In this document: positions 34,835 through 45,409 of the stretch, piece after piece
Layout: the number at the start of each line of letters is the position of its first letter
How positions within the stretch are numbered: the first letter of the stretch is position 1
Assembly: GCA_033032865.1 (NCBI GenBank)
Contig: JAWHQI010000262.1
Span: 2,232,001-2,296,000 of the forward strand
Reading direction: 5' to 3'
Source: Dactylorhiza incarnata
Lineage: Eukaryota > Streptophyta > Magnoliopsida > Asparagales > Orchidaceae
DNA: 64,000 nucleotides
Made by a program: the position numbers and the translations under genes
Notes under the pieces: model-generated
Told to the model about the DNA's origin: nothing
The model's input: the letters and a program-made list of their open reading frames with translations, nothing else
Databases searched by the model: none

Positions 34835-34839
34835 CTGAC
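34835..34839. repeat. target-site duplication of Tekay-1, left copy
   Basis: CTGAC; identical at 42808-42812. Removing one copy and the element rejoins the Athila-1 frame at CADHVVRRC. Confidence 0.95.
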
Positions 34840-36476
34840 TGTAACACCCTCACTGTTACATAGAACATAGCAGTAGGTCCGGCCGGGACCCCACGCCATA
34901 TTAAACAAACAGTAGAGCGCGTTACTGAATTAGTCTAAACAGTTAAGAATATAACCATCTCAGCACACAGAGTCGCATAACGCAAGCATTTATTTTGTTA
35001 AGATAAAATCAGGCCACAACTTGTCCACTTCTATACAGGGAATGAAAATACAACAAGATTTGTTTATTACACTGTTTATATCAACTAAGTGGCTTACAAA
35101 CATCAGCACGCAGGCTGGCCACACATGAAAAATAGTAAACAAAACACTTCGGCCTTCGAGGGCCAGTAAAGTGCAGCAGCAGAGGCTTCAGCCCACTATT
35201 TCCCGCTAGTCTCGCCAGGACCTGTACAAACAAATCCACCAAGCAGTAGGAAAACAGGCAACCGGTCAGCTTTAGCTGACCAAATATTATAACGACCCCA
35301 CCCCATGCCCGGGGTGGTGGTACTCCTTCCCTGTAGGTGAGAGTTAGCCGCATATAAACCCATATATCCGCAAACAACACCAGCATCGGCAATCATAGCC
35401 GTCCGCTTCGTGCTCTCAAGGAACACTTTGGCATACTCCCCAAGTTACGCCTCCACGCTAAACATTTTTCGACTTAGCTAATTATTTGAGCTAGGCTGTA
35501 CACACGAAGTTTCGGCACTCTTCCATAACTCGGTGCACCGAGGGGCGACCTCTTCACCACCACTATGGGCAGGTTTAGATCAGCTAGGCCCGTGCTCACT
35601 CATCGCGATCAACTCTGCACGATGCGGGTAAGCTTTCACCAGTGCCCATTTCTCAAAGCTAGGCTCTCCAGGCCCTTCAGCTTCTTCTGCCACACACTGA
35701 GCCTCCAGGACATAGGTTGTGCAGGAACAAACAATAAGCTTAATGGGCGCTACCACCGGCGCTAACAATATCACCCGGCGCTAGCAACAGAACCAGTTCT
35801 GCCCAGCACTAGTAACAGAATCCAGTTCTACTACCTCTGGAGTAATATTCCCAGAATTCATCATCTTTTGCTAACCTGGAGCTACCGCCGGCGCTACCGC
35901 TAGCGCCCGACGCTAGTAACAGAACCTAGTTCTGCTACCATATTTCGGATATTTTCTGGGAAACACCTCCAGAACCATTTACAGTACGAATCAGTACCCA
36001 GAACCCGAAAAATACAGCATATAGCACAGAGTCTTCACCGGCACGTGATTAACAGGCATCACCAATCCAGACCAACCTGTCCGGATGGGCTTCACACAGT
36101 ATGCCTATATCCGTACTTCGATTTTGGATTCTAAATGCAAATTATTGCGGGGAAAACATCAACCAACGGAACAACCCATCTACTAATTAGTAGAAGTCTT
36201 CCAAATCATGCAAATCAAAGGACACACATGTCTATAGATGTAAGGACGAGAATCATTGCACTCGACGTTCGTTTTGACGCCATAGATCTGCAATTGCTCC
36301 GGAGAGAACTTGCTGAAATTGCTTCCTCTCCACGGAGTCGATGATGGCACGCACACACCGGATCTCCTTCGCGGATTTCCCCTTAGTTTAACGAACTGCT
36401 AGCCCAACCCTCTACTTCCTTACTGAAGGAGAGAGAGAATGAAAGCAGGAAATGAGAAGAGAACCCCGAATTCAGC

Positions 36477-36486
36477 CTCTATATCA
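36477..36486 (-). promoter_or_regulatory. TATA-like box in Tekay-1 3' LTR
   Basis: Minus strand TGATATAGAG, just downstream of the GCTAGC-rich U3 cluster (36490-36720). The equivalent is near 42537-42546. Confidence 0.45.
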
Positions 36487-36489
36487 TTT

Positions 36490-36720
36490 TCCCGCTAGCG
36501 CTAGTGCTAGCCGCTAGCGCCTGGCGCTAGCCCAGAGTCGGTACCGCTTAAGGACTTTTCTACCGCTAGCACTCGCGCTAGCGCTACCGCCCGCGCTATC
36601 ATTCGTCGACGAATTCACTTAGGTTCAACATGGTTGATCGAAACATATTCGTCGGCATGCTATTCGTCGATAAGAGCTACCGCCGGCGCTATCACTAGCG
36701 CCTGGCGCTAGCTCCAAAGC
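36490..36720 (-). promoter_or_regulatory. GCTAGCGC motif cluster in U3 of Tekay-1
   Basis: Repeated CGCTAGCGCTAG, CTAGCGCCTGGCGCTAG and GCTACCGCCNGCGCTA blocks with dyad symmetry. A weaker copy is in the other LTR (42550-42750). Confidence 0.65.
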
Positions 36721-36768
36721 TTTCAACACCTTATGACTTCAGTGCACTTGATAAACTGGGGTCTTACA

Positions 36769-36783
36769 ATTCTCTGCCCCTTA
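36769..36783 (-). other. polypurine tract of Tekay-1
   Basis: Minus strand AAGGGGCAGAGAAT directly before the 3' LTR start TGTAAG. Confidence 0.85.
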
Positions 36784-36851
36784 TAAAAATTTCGCCCAGA
36801 AATTTGTATAGTGCAAAGAAACATACGGATACAAAACTTTTAACTTGTACC

Positions 36852-38234
36852 TCAACGAAACAATTCGGGGAACTCGACAAGCATGGTTTGCTCGCGCTCC
36901 CATGTAAGCTCCTCACGACCGCAGTTGTTCCAGTGGACTTTGACCATCTTGATCAATTTATTCCGCAGTTGTTTGACATCAGTGTCTTCGATGCAAATAT
37001 GCGTGACAATCGTCTTCGGCCCATCATCGACCGGCACCTGTCTAGCCACACGCACTTGGCTAGGCTCTGGTACAGCTTTCCTCAGCACCGATATGTGGAA
37101 CACATCGTGCAAACTACTCAACTCTGTCAAAAGAGCGAGCCAATAGGAAGCTTCGCCAACACGCTCCTGTATCTCAAACGGTCCAAGATATATTGGACTC
37201 AGCTTTTTCAAGCATCGAATCCTAGAAACACCCTTGAAAGGTTTAATCTTGAGATATACCCAATCGCTCACGGCGAACTCAACATTCCTGTGCTTGGCGT
37301 TGTAGTATTTTGCCTGCCTATCCTGCGCCACCAACAATCGCTCCTGAATTGTTCGAATAGTCAAATTTGCATCTTTGACTTCCTTCCGCTTAAACAGCTT
37401 TGTTTCGCCAGTCTCGGCCCAAGCCAAGGGAGTACCATAAGCTCTACCATAGAGGGACTCGAAGGGCGCCATCTTTATACTTTCCTGGTAGCTGTTATTA
37501 TAAGCGAACTCGATCATGAAGAGATGATCTTCCCACTTCTTACCGAAGTCCAGGACGCACATGCGGAGCATATCCTCCAAAGTTCTGTTAGTGTGTTCAG
37601 TCTGTCCATCCATTTGAGGGTGGAAAGAAGTACTAAATTTCAATTTTGTACCCAACAATTGGTGGATTAGCCTCCAATCTTTTGAAGTAAAATGCCCATC
37701 TCTGTCACTTACGATGCTACGGGGCACACCTTGCAATCGTACAATGCTATCAACATATAGCCTGTCTAACTTCTCCACTGAGTCGTCCTTCCGGTTTGGA
37801 ATAAAGTGGGCTACCTTCGTCAAGCGATCCACGATAACCCAAATAGCGTCATTCCCACTCTACGATCTCGGTAAACCGTGTACGAAATCCATCGAAATGT
37901 CATCAAATTTCCATTTTGGTACAGGCAACGACTTCAGGAACCCTCCAGGTTTCTGACATTCGGCCTTCAAAAGTGTGCAAGTTTTACACTTTGCCATGTA
38001 AGGAGCAATGTCCTTCTTCAAACCTGGCCACCAAAACAACTTCTTCAGGTCCTGGTACATTTTTGTTCTCCCTAGGTGAATTGAGTACTTTGAGAAATGT
38101 GCTTCGTACATCAATTCCTCCCACAATTTTCCAACCTTTGGGATGCACAACTGACCGTCTTTCCACAAAAGACCATCGTCCAATACAAACTCTGCAGCAG
38201 ACCCATCCCCAGTCTCTGCCAAGAAGCGTTGCAT
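36852..38234 (-). pseudogene. pol: Tekay-1 integrase with chromodomain
   Basis: Block 38234-37860 carries the zinc finger (H-S-K...H, then CKTCTLLKAECQKPGG) and the first catalytic Asp (DDISMDFVHGLPRS). A TAG at 37862-37860 interrupts. Block 37832-36852 (326 codons) carries the second Asp (IVSDRDGHFTSKDW), the Glu (DGQTEHTNRTLEDM), the C-terminal GPFEIQERVGEASYWLAL module and, at residues about 275-325, a chromodomain-like segment (VHWNNCGREELTWE, FPELF). The catalytic triad is intact. Chromodomains of this clade direct integration toward heterochromatin (established for chromoviruses; binding here not tested). Confidence 0.92.
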
Positions 38235-38365
38235 GCTCGAATCAAGCTGCAGGTCCTGTCATATCCTTTTTGCGAGGTCGTATTGCACCTCCGTCTAGTT
38301 CAAGCACGCACCCACACTAGAACTCTTCTCCACACAGGAGATCTCTAAAGCTTCCAAGTCACTGA

Positions 38366-39008
38366 TCAGACACGAGTCATGCATCTGAATCCAGCTGTCC
38401 ACTCTTGGATAGAAAATATCTTTGTCGGATCTACCGCGATACCCTCACCATTAAATACATGACCAAGGAATGCCACCAAGGCTAGCCAAAACTCACATTT
38501 GGAGAACTTGGCATACAGTTGACTCCATCGCAAGGTCTCCAAAACTACGCATAAATGAATCGCGTGTTCTTCCTCAGACTTAGAGTATACCAGAATATCG
38601 TCAATAAAGACGATCACAAACCGGTTAAGGCACTCTCTAAAGTTCAAATTCATTAGATCCAAACGGCATAACGGTAAACTCATAGTGTCTGTAGCGGGTA
38701 CTAAATGTCGTCTTGGGAATGCCGCACTCCCGAATCCGCAATTGGTAGTATCCAGACTTAAGATCCAGCTTAAAATATACTGTTGATCTGACTAGCTGAT
38801 CAAACAAGTCGTCGATACGAGGAATCAGATACTTGTTCTTATCGGTCAGCTTGTTCAATTCTCGATAGTCTATGCATAGACGCAGACTTCTGTTCTTCTT
38901 CTTCACAACGAGGACCGGAGCACCCCAAGGGGATGTACTTGGGCGTATATAGCCTTGCTCTAGCAACTCCTGTAACTGGACCTTCAACTCGATCATCTCC
39001 TTTGGCAT
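38366..39008 (-). pseudogene. pol: Tekay-1 reverse transcriptase
   Basis: Block 39008-38637 reads [40 protein letters not shown] and [15 protein letters not shown]. After a frameshift, 38683-38366 carries [19 protein letters not shown] with both active-site Asp. The frame ends just after [12 protein letters not shown]. The expected thumb-distal part and the whole RNase H domain are absent: integrase begins only about 130 bp further on. Confidence 0.9.
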
Positions 39009-39191
39009 AATTCAGTAAAGAGAGCGTGACACAGGCTTGGCACCTGGAACCAGCTCTATAGTGAAGTCTATCTCTCGCTAAGGTGGCGCCCCAGGAAGTT
39101 CTTTAGGAAACACATCAGGGTACTCCGAGATAATAGGAACGTCACTCAGAAGGGGCTGAGGCTTTGCAGCCACAACTAGCACAACACACAA

Positions 39192-39644
39192 TTATGCGCC
39201 TTGCCGAACTGCCTTGACTACTTGGACAGCAGACATCAACGTCTTGCTCGATCCACGCAAACAAGCAAACTTAGTCGCACGCTCGGTATTCCTCCCCAGA
39301 GTGACCTCCTTTGAAGTGCAATCAATGTAGGCCTGCTGCACGGACAGCCAGTCCATACAAAAGATCACATCGAACTCCGAAAGCGGTAGTATCAGTGCTT
39401 CCAAATCAAAGTCTTGACTTTCGATTTGTACCTTTACCGCACAACCTTTATCCGCACATATAGAACACCCATTGGGCAGCATCACATCTAACCTTTCCGT
39501 TATCGTCATCGAAGGCACTCCAAGTTGTCGTATGAAGGCCTCCGATAGAAAGGAATGTGAAGCTCTCGTATCGAACAGTGCTCTCATCGGACAATTAAAT
39601 ATTAGGACAAAGCCTAATACACGCAAGGTTAACAAATAATGCAC
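39192..39644 (-). pseudogene. pol: Tekay-1 protease
   Basis: A 150-codon frame with the retroviral-type aspartic protease core. The active site reads RALFDTRASHSFLSEAF where the family has D-(S/T)-G-A-S-H-S-F, so the catalytic-loop Gly is Arg. FDVIFCMDWLSVQQAYIDC is the conserved downstream part. It is separated from gag and RT by frame changes. Confidence 0.87.
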
Positions 39645-39749
39645 AATGTATGAAGTATAAAAAGAAACAAAATCTATATACTAACACATACTTGTCACCA
39701 CGTCACTCTGCTTTATGGCCTCCTGCTAGCCAAGATTGTACACCCTGGG

Positions 39750-40598
39750 CTAGGCTGGAGCAGCATGGGATGCATTTGACTCCCCCGCCTTCCCTTTTTC
39801 TGCCGCATACGCTGCAACTACCCTCTTGCAGCTGCGACAGTCACGAGAATAATGCCCCGGCTTGCCACAGTTATAACAGATGAGTGGGCCCCGCCCAGTC
39901 GTCACACCCGAACCAGCAGACTGAGCTAACCCAGACGGTCTCGCTCTTTTCCTCCATCTGCCTTGCCTAGACCTTGTAGACCTCGGTGCTTTGAACTCTG
40001 GCTTTACAGACGCTAATTCCTTTATACTTTGGGACCGCTTCATATCCTTTTCCAAGGAACGAGCCGTATTGACCAGGGTCATATACCCCTGTGTCATTGG
40101 CCCCGATAGAAGGAACAACAACTCTTCCCGCAGACCTTCATAAAAATGATTAGTCTTCTGAGCTTCATTTGCAAAAGTTGTTCCTACGTATCTCCCCAAC
40201 TGAGTAAACTCGTGTAGATAGTCATCAATCAAACTATCACCTTGAGTTAGGAGATACCACGCCAAAAACAATCTTGAAAACTCGTCGAACGAGATATCCG
40301 ACAGCTGCCTTCCTGCTAGCTGATGCAACTCTAGCTCATCCCACCACAACTGTGCTTCCCCATCTAGAAGGAAGGTTGCCACTGTAACCTTCTGCTCTTC
40401 CTCAGTATCCGTGGACTTCAAGGTCTTTCTCACTGGCACTGGTCTTTCAACCACTGGTTCAACTGCTACAGCCGACACCGGAGCCACCCCTAGGGTAAGA
40501 GGTTTTCTAGGGACCTGCCCTCCAAGTTGTGTAGTGAACATATCAAACACCGCTTCAGCTATCATCCTCACTGTCTCAGCAGAAGGAGGAGTAGGCAC
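39750..40598 (-). CDS. gag: Tekay-1 Gag (short)
   Basis: A 282-codon open frame. EEEQKVTVATFLLDGEAQLW and FDEFSRLFLAWYLL belong to the Retrotrans_gag domain; the residues that usually precede EEQKV (the WL..E motif) are missing, suggesting an internal deletion. A basic stretch (STRSRQGRWRKRARPSG) precedes the CCHC knuckle CYNCGKPGHYSRDC near residue 245. The start at 40598 is the first ATG of the frame, about 270 bp from the primer site. Confidence 0.85.
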   Translation of the reverse strand: MPTPPSAETVRMIAEAVFDMFTTQLGGQVPRKPLTLGVAPVSAVAVEPVVERPVPVRKTLKSTDTEEEQKVTVATFLLDGEAQLWWDELELHQLAGRQLSDISFDEFSRLFLAWYLLTQGDSLIDDYLHEFTQLGRYVGTTFANEAQKTNHFYEGLREELLFLLSGPMTQGYMTLVNTARSLEKDMKRSQSIKELASVKPEFKAPRSTRSRQGRWRKRARPSGLAQSAGSGVTTGRGPLICYNCGKPGHYSRDCRSCKRVVAAYAAEKGKAGESNASHAAPA

Positions 40599-40869
40599 CT
40601 CAGCTGGTGCACCGCTCGCAATTGAACGCGGGGGTCAAGACGGCCCCGCTCCACTCCCAGCCACCTATATATGTGCACAAAACACAATTAGTGACTAAGA
40701 GATAGCAAGGAATAACAAAGGAACACATAAGTTCAATCACAAAGCTACAATCATACAGGTACTTCATTCCTAAAGTGGACAGTGACTGGTTATTTACATG
40801 TCTTAACGGCAAAGCACACACGTTCTCACCACCTCTTAAAATAATTCAGCCATGAATTCAGATGGAAAG

Positions 40870-40894
40870 GGATCGAGACCCGGAGCTGATACCA
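40870..40894 (-). other. primer binding site of Tekay-1
   Basis: Minus strand TGGTATCAGCTCCGGGTCTC, then GATCC. It matches initiator tRNA for the first nine bases and again at CGATCC, with differences between. It lies three bases after the 5' LTR. Confidence 0.75.
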
Positions 40895-40897
40895 ATT

Positions 40898-42807
40898 TGT
40901 AACACCCTCCCTGTTACATAGAACATATTAGTAGGTCCGACCGGGACCCCACGCCATATTAAACGAACAGTAGAGCGCGTTACTGAATTAGTCTAAATAA
41001 TTAAGAATATAACCATCTCAGTACACAGAGTCGCATAACGGAAGCATTTATTTTATTAAGATAAAATTAGGCCACAACTTGTCAACTTCTATACAGAGAA
41101 TGAAAATACAACAAGATTTGTTTATTACACTGTTTATAACAACTAAATGGCTTACAAACATCGGCACGCAGGCCAGCCACACATGAAAAACAGTAAACAA
41201 AACAATTCGACCTTCGAGGGCCAGCAAAGTACAGCAGTAGAGGCTTCATCCCACTATTTGCCGCTAGTCTCGCCAGGACCTGTACAAACAAATCCACCAA
41301 GCAGTGGGAAAGCAGGCAACCAGTCAGCTTTAGCAGACCAAATATTATAACGACCCCACCCCATGCCCGGGGTGGTGGTACTCCTTCCCTGCAGGTGAGA
41401 GTTAGTAGCATATAAACACATATATCCACAAACAACACAAGCGTAGGCAATCAAAGTCGTCTGCTTTATGCTCTCAAGGCACACTTTGGCATACTCCCCG
41501 AGTTACGCCTCCACGCTAAGCATTTTTCGACTTAGCTAATTATTTGAGCCAGGCCATACACACGAAGTTCCGGCACTCTTCCATAACCCGGTGCACCAAG
41601 GGGCGACCTCTTAACCACCACTATGGGCGGGTTCAGATCAGCTAGGCCCGTGCTCAATCATCACGATCAACTCTGACGATGCGAGTAAGCTTTCACCTGT
41701 GCCCATATCTCAAAGCTAGGCTCTCTAGGCCCTTCAGCTTCTTCTGCCACACACTGAGCCTCCAGGACATAGGTTGCGCAGGAACAAACAATTAGCTTGT
41801 TGGGCGCTACCGTCGTCGCTAACGATAGTGCCCGGCGCTAGCAACAGAACCCAGTTTACCGGGCACTAGTTACAGAAGCCAGTTCTGCTACCTCTGGAGT
41901 AACATTCTCAGAATTCATCATCTTTTGCTCACCTGGAGCTACCGCTGGTGCTACTGCTAGCGCCCGACGCTAGTAACAGAACCTATTTCTGCTACCATAT
42001 TTTGGGTATTTTTTGGGAAACATATCTAGAACCATTTACAGTATGAATCAGTACGCAGAACCTGAAAAATATAGCATATAGCACGGAGTCTTCTCCGACC
42101 CGCAATTAACAGGCATCACCAATCCAAACCAACCTGTCCGGATGGGCTTCACACATCATGCATATATCCGTACTTCGATTCAGGAATCTAAATGCAAATT
42201 ATTGTGGGGAAAACATCAACCCACCGGAAGAACCCATCTACTAATTAGTATAAGTCTTCCAAATCATGCAAATCAAAGAACGCACATGTCCATAGATGTA
42301 GGGAGGAGAATCGTTACCCTCGACGTCGTTTCAACGCTATAGATTTGCAATTGCTCTGAAGAGAACTTGTTGAAATTGCTTCCTCTCCACGGAGTCGATT
42401 ATGGCACGCGCACACCGGATCTCCTTCACAGATTCCCCCATAGTTCAACGAACAGGTAGCCCAACCCTCTGCTTCCTGACTGAAGGAGAGAGAGAGAATG
42501 AAAGCAGGAAATGAGAAGAGAACCCTGAATTCGGCCTCTATATCACTTTCCCGCTAGCGCCGGCGCTAGCCCAGAGTCGGTACCGCTTAAGGACTTTTCT
42601 ACCACTAGCGCTCATGCTAGCGCTACCGCCCGCGCTATCATTCATCGACGAATTCACTTAGGTTCAACATGGTTCTTCGAAACATATTCGTAGGCATGCT
42701 ATTCGATGATAAGAGATACCGTCGGTGCTATCACTAGCGCCTGGCACTAGCTCCATAACTTTCAACACCTTATGACTCCAATGCACTTGAAAAACTTGGG
42801 TCTTTCA
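40898..42807 (-). repeat. 5' LTR of Tekay-1
   Basis: TGTAACACCC to GTCTTTCA, 1910 bp. Collinear with 34840-36768. Confidence 0.93.
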
Positions 42808-42812
42808 CTGAC
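42808..42812. repeat. target-site duplication of Tekay-1, right copy
   Basis: CTGAC, identical to 34835-34839. Confidence 0.95.
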
Positions 42813-43796
42813 CATGTGGTAAGAAGGTGTATTTCGGGCGAGGAAAGTGTGCAAATTCTTTGGCACTACTATGAAGGACCAACCGGTGGACAGTACCAAG
42901 CAAATCGGACAGCTAGGAAGGTGCTAGAGGCGGGCTTCTGTTGGCCCACCTTATTCAAATACGCTCACACTTTGTTGAGTAAATGCAATAGCTGTCAAAG
43001 GTTAGGAAATATTTAAAACCGGGATGAAATGCCCCAAAACGTATTTTAAGGATGCGAAATTTTTTATTTATTGGGATTAGATTTCGTAGGTCCGCTACCT
43101 TCTTCTTGTAAAAATAAATATATTCTTGGTCTGGTCGATTACGTGTTGAGGTGGGTGGAAGCACAAGCCCTTCCCACCAACGATGCGAGAGTCATTGTAA
43201 AATTTTTAAAAAAATTATTTTTAAGATTTGGCACACCACGCACACTAATTATTAATAGAGGCACACATTTTTGTAAAAACCAACTTGCTAAAATTTTAGC
43301 AAAGTATGGAGTTACACACAAGCTCTATACTACTTATCACCCACAAGCAAATGGCCAAGTGGAGATTATTAACCGTGAGTTAAAAAGAATCTTAGAAAAA
43401 ATGGTGTTCGTTAATAGGAAGGATTGGTCGTTAAAACTAGATGATGCACTATGGGCTTATCAGACAGCATACAAAAATGTCATAGGATGTACACTGCATC
43501 AGTTAGTCTATGGAAAAGTGTGTCATCTACCGGTGGAATTAGAGCATCGCGCATTTTGGGCATTTAAATTTTTAAATTTAGATTTAAACTTAGCCTCTGA
43601 ACAAAGAAAATTTCAATTGAATGAACTAGATGAATGGCGTGCAAATGCCTACGAAAATAATAAATTTTATAAAGAGTGTATTAAGTATTGTCATGTTAGA
43701 AAAATTAAAAATCCAAAATCTTTTTCATCGGGAGATCTAGTCCGTCTTTTAAATTATAGACTTATGCTTTTTCTAGGCAAATTAAAAACCCGATGG
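42813..43796 (+). pseudogene. pol: Athila-1 integrase, cut by Athila-2
   Basis: VVRRCISGEESVQILWHYYE opens the HHCC region; the second His of Athila-2 (GGHYQANRT) is Gln here (GGQYQANRT), while CNSCQRLG is kept. After a TAA (43012-43014) and a frame change, 43071-43811 holds [11 protein letters not shown] (first Asp), LIINRGTHFCKNQ where the family has SDRGSHFC, so the second catalytic Asp is Asn, and NGQVEIINRE (Glu). GCTLHQLVYGKVCHLPVE and [20 protein letters not shown] follow. It breaks off after LKTRWS at the Athila-2 junction. Confidence 0.92.
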
Positions 43797-44730
43797 TCCG
43801 AGAACCGTTGATTACTTATACTCAAACGAATTACTATTATTTTATCTTAATAATTTTTTGGAAGGTTTTGTCTGCTAAGTTGAAATAAAAGCTGGATAAA
43901 AGTACGGCTAAACGATGATTAAGAAATAGCACTCGATCTTGACTTACTTCGACTTAAGTTGATCAAAATTCAAAAGCAAACTTAAAACTTAATAAAGTAA
44001 GGGTAGCTTGACCGTGGGGGTTCCTATAGTTTGAACATGCTTCTCTCGAAGATATGCCCAACTGAGTTTAGGAAAATCCGACCGAACTCTCGTCCCGTAT
44101 TCGAATACCTAAAACTCGCTTTAAGTGGTGAACCCCGCTATTGGGTTTGACTCCAATCCAGGAGATTTACGTCATTCTCTCTCGAGAAATGTGTGTAACT
44201 CTCTTTACTCTTAAGTACTCACTTCAGACTATCGGCCTCTCGGCTAGCCAAGAATGAAAGCAAAGGTGGAGATTATATATCGATAATATAGCTCCACTAA
44301 ATTTTAATTAAGAGTGAATCTAAGGCCCAACACTTTAGAAAGTGAAAGAAGACTAAAGGATCATAACTTGATCAACTCATCCTCAGATCATCAAGATCGA
44401 GTACTATGAGGATTTAGCTACTCATGGTGGAGGGGTAGGAGAGAGAAATGATGAAGATTTTAAGAGAGCAAAAACATACAATTTTTATTAAACAAAAGTT
44501 CAACTGAGATTACAATTGCATGGAAAGCCTACTAAGCATTAGTAATACACTATAAAAGGAAATTACAAAGGCATTACAACATTCATATGAAAACTAGAAA
44601 AGGAAATGCATTGAAATAAGAGAGAGAGAGAGAGAAAGAGAATAAAATGACATGAAAATCACTGAAAATAGAGTAGTAGCACTAGTTCTCTCTCCAAAAA
44701 CTGAATGGGGAAAGCTTGGAGGTCATTTCA

Positions 44731-44740
44731 ATTTATAGAA
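44731..44740 (-). promoter_or_regulatory. TATA-like box in Athila-2 3' LTR
   Basis: Minus strand TTCTATAAAT, just downstream of the U3 motif cluster; also present in the other LTR near 53680. Confidence 0.55.
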
Positions 44741-44749
44741 ATTTTTCTG

Positions 44750-45240
44750 CCTCGGTCACACCCTCAGTCACGCCCGTGACTAGGGGCATGACATTGTTTA
44801 ATCAATTATGCGGCTTGGATTAGGTTCGACTCACGATTATGACACGATTTGATGGGTCACGCCCTAGGTCACGCCCGTGACTGAGGGCGTGACCATTTCG
44901 GTGGTTAGCTCGGGTCATGGGCGCTGGCGGCGATCATGGGCACTGGCGGCGATCATGGGCGCTGGCGGCTGGCTGACGTGGCAGTCACGGGCGTGACTGG
45001 AAGCACGCCTGTGTAATAGTGGCGTGACCAATTCGGTGGTCAGCTGGTCGAATCAGAGCTGTTCACGGGCTGGTCACGGGCGTGGCTTGCGTGTCACGGG
45101 CGTGACTTGTGTGTCACGGCCGTGTACTTTGGGCGTGTCTGACCAGATCTTCTGAATTATGTTGGCAGCAGCTTAACTGGAAACAGCAACTTACACGCCC
45201 TAGGTCACGGGCGTGACCTAGGGCGTGACTTAGGAAATTT
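44750..45240 (-). promoter_or_regulatory. GTCACGSSCGTGAC palindrome cluster in U3 of Athila-2
   Basis: Many copies of GTCACGCCCGTGAC and GGTCACGGGCGTGACC, plus tandem GATCATGGGCGCTGGCGGC units (three here, two in the other LTR). CpG-rich. The same motif type fills U3 of Athila-1. Confidence 0.75.
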
Positions 45241-45394
45241 TGCATTTTTGACCTGAAAATTCAGAAAACTTAAGTTAGCACTAAAAATAGGAAAATGAAC
45301 CAAAATTGCATTTAGGTAAACAACAATAAGCAAAAAGTAAGAGTAAATAACCTAAAAAATAACCTAATTAAACTAACTAGATTTAGCATTATCA

Positions 45395-45409
45395 AATTCC
45401 CCCAAGCTT
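45395..45409 (-). other. polypurine tract of Athila-2
   Basis: Minus strand AAGCTTGGGGGAATT directly before the 3' LTR start TGATAATGC. A second similar run (GTAAGCTTGGGGGAGAATG) lies at 46802-46820. Confidence 0.9.

Larger units (their letters stand above)
34840..36768 (-). repeat. 3' LTR of Tekay-1
   Basis: TGTAACACCC to GTCTTACA, 1929 bp. It contains dense GCTAGCGC-type motifs at about 35750-35930 and 36490-36720. It differs from the other LTR (1910 bp) at many positions. Confidence 0.93.
34840..42807 (-). mobile_element. Tekay-1, chromodomain Ty3/gypsy element lacking RNase H
   Basis: LTRs 34840-36768 and 40898-42807 flank a minus-strand interior: gag with knuckle, protease, RT, integrase and a C-terminal chromodomain-like segment. 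Gag wording (ATFLLDGEAQLWWDEL) and the chromodomain-like end (VKQLRNKLIKMVKVHWNN) point to the Tekay/Del group. RNase H is missing, the protease site is mutated and stops occur. Perfect CTGAC flanks. Confidence 0.93.
43797..45394 (-). repeat. 3' LTR of Athila-2, left end deleted
   Basis: Begins at TCCGAGAACC, matching 52749 of the other LTR; the first 106 bp are missing. It ends ATTATCA. GTCACGCCCGTGAC-type motifs fill 44750-45240; (AG)n at 44617-44637. Confidence 0.93.

Noticed and set aside
36804..37670. Open frame of 288 codons on the plus strand
   Set aside because: Lies wholly opposite the Tekay-1 integrase, whose conserved motifs are on the minus strand; no domain pattern of its own.
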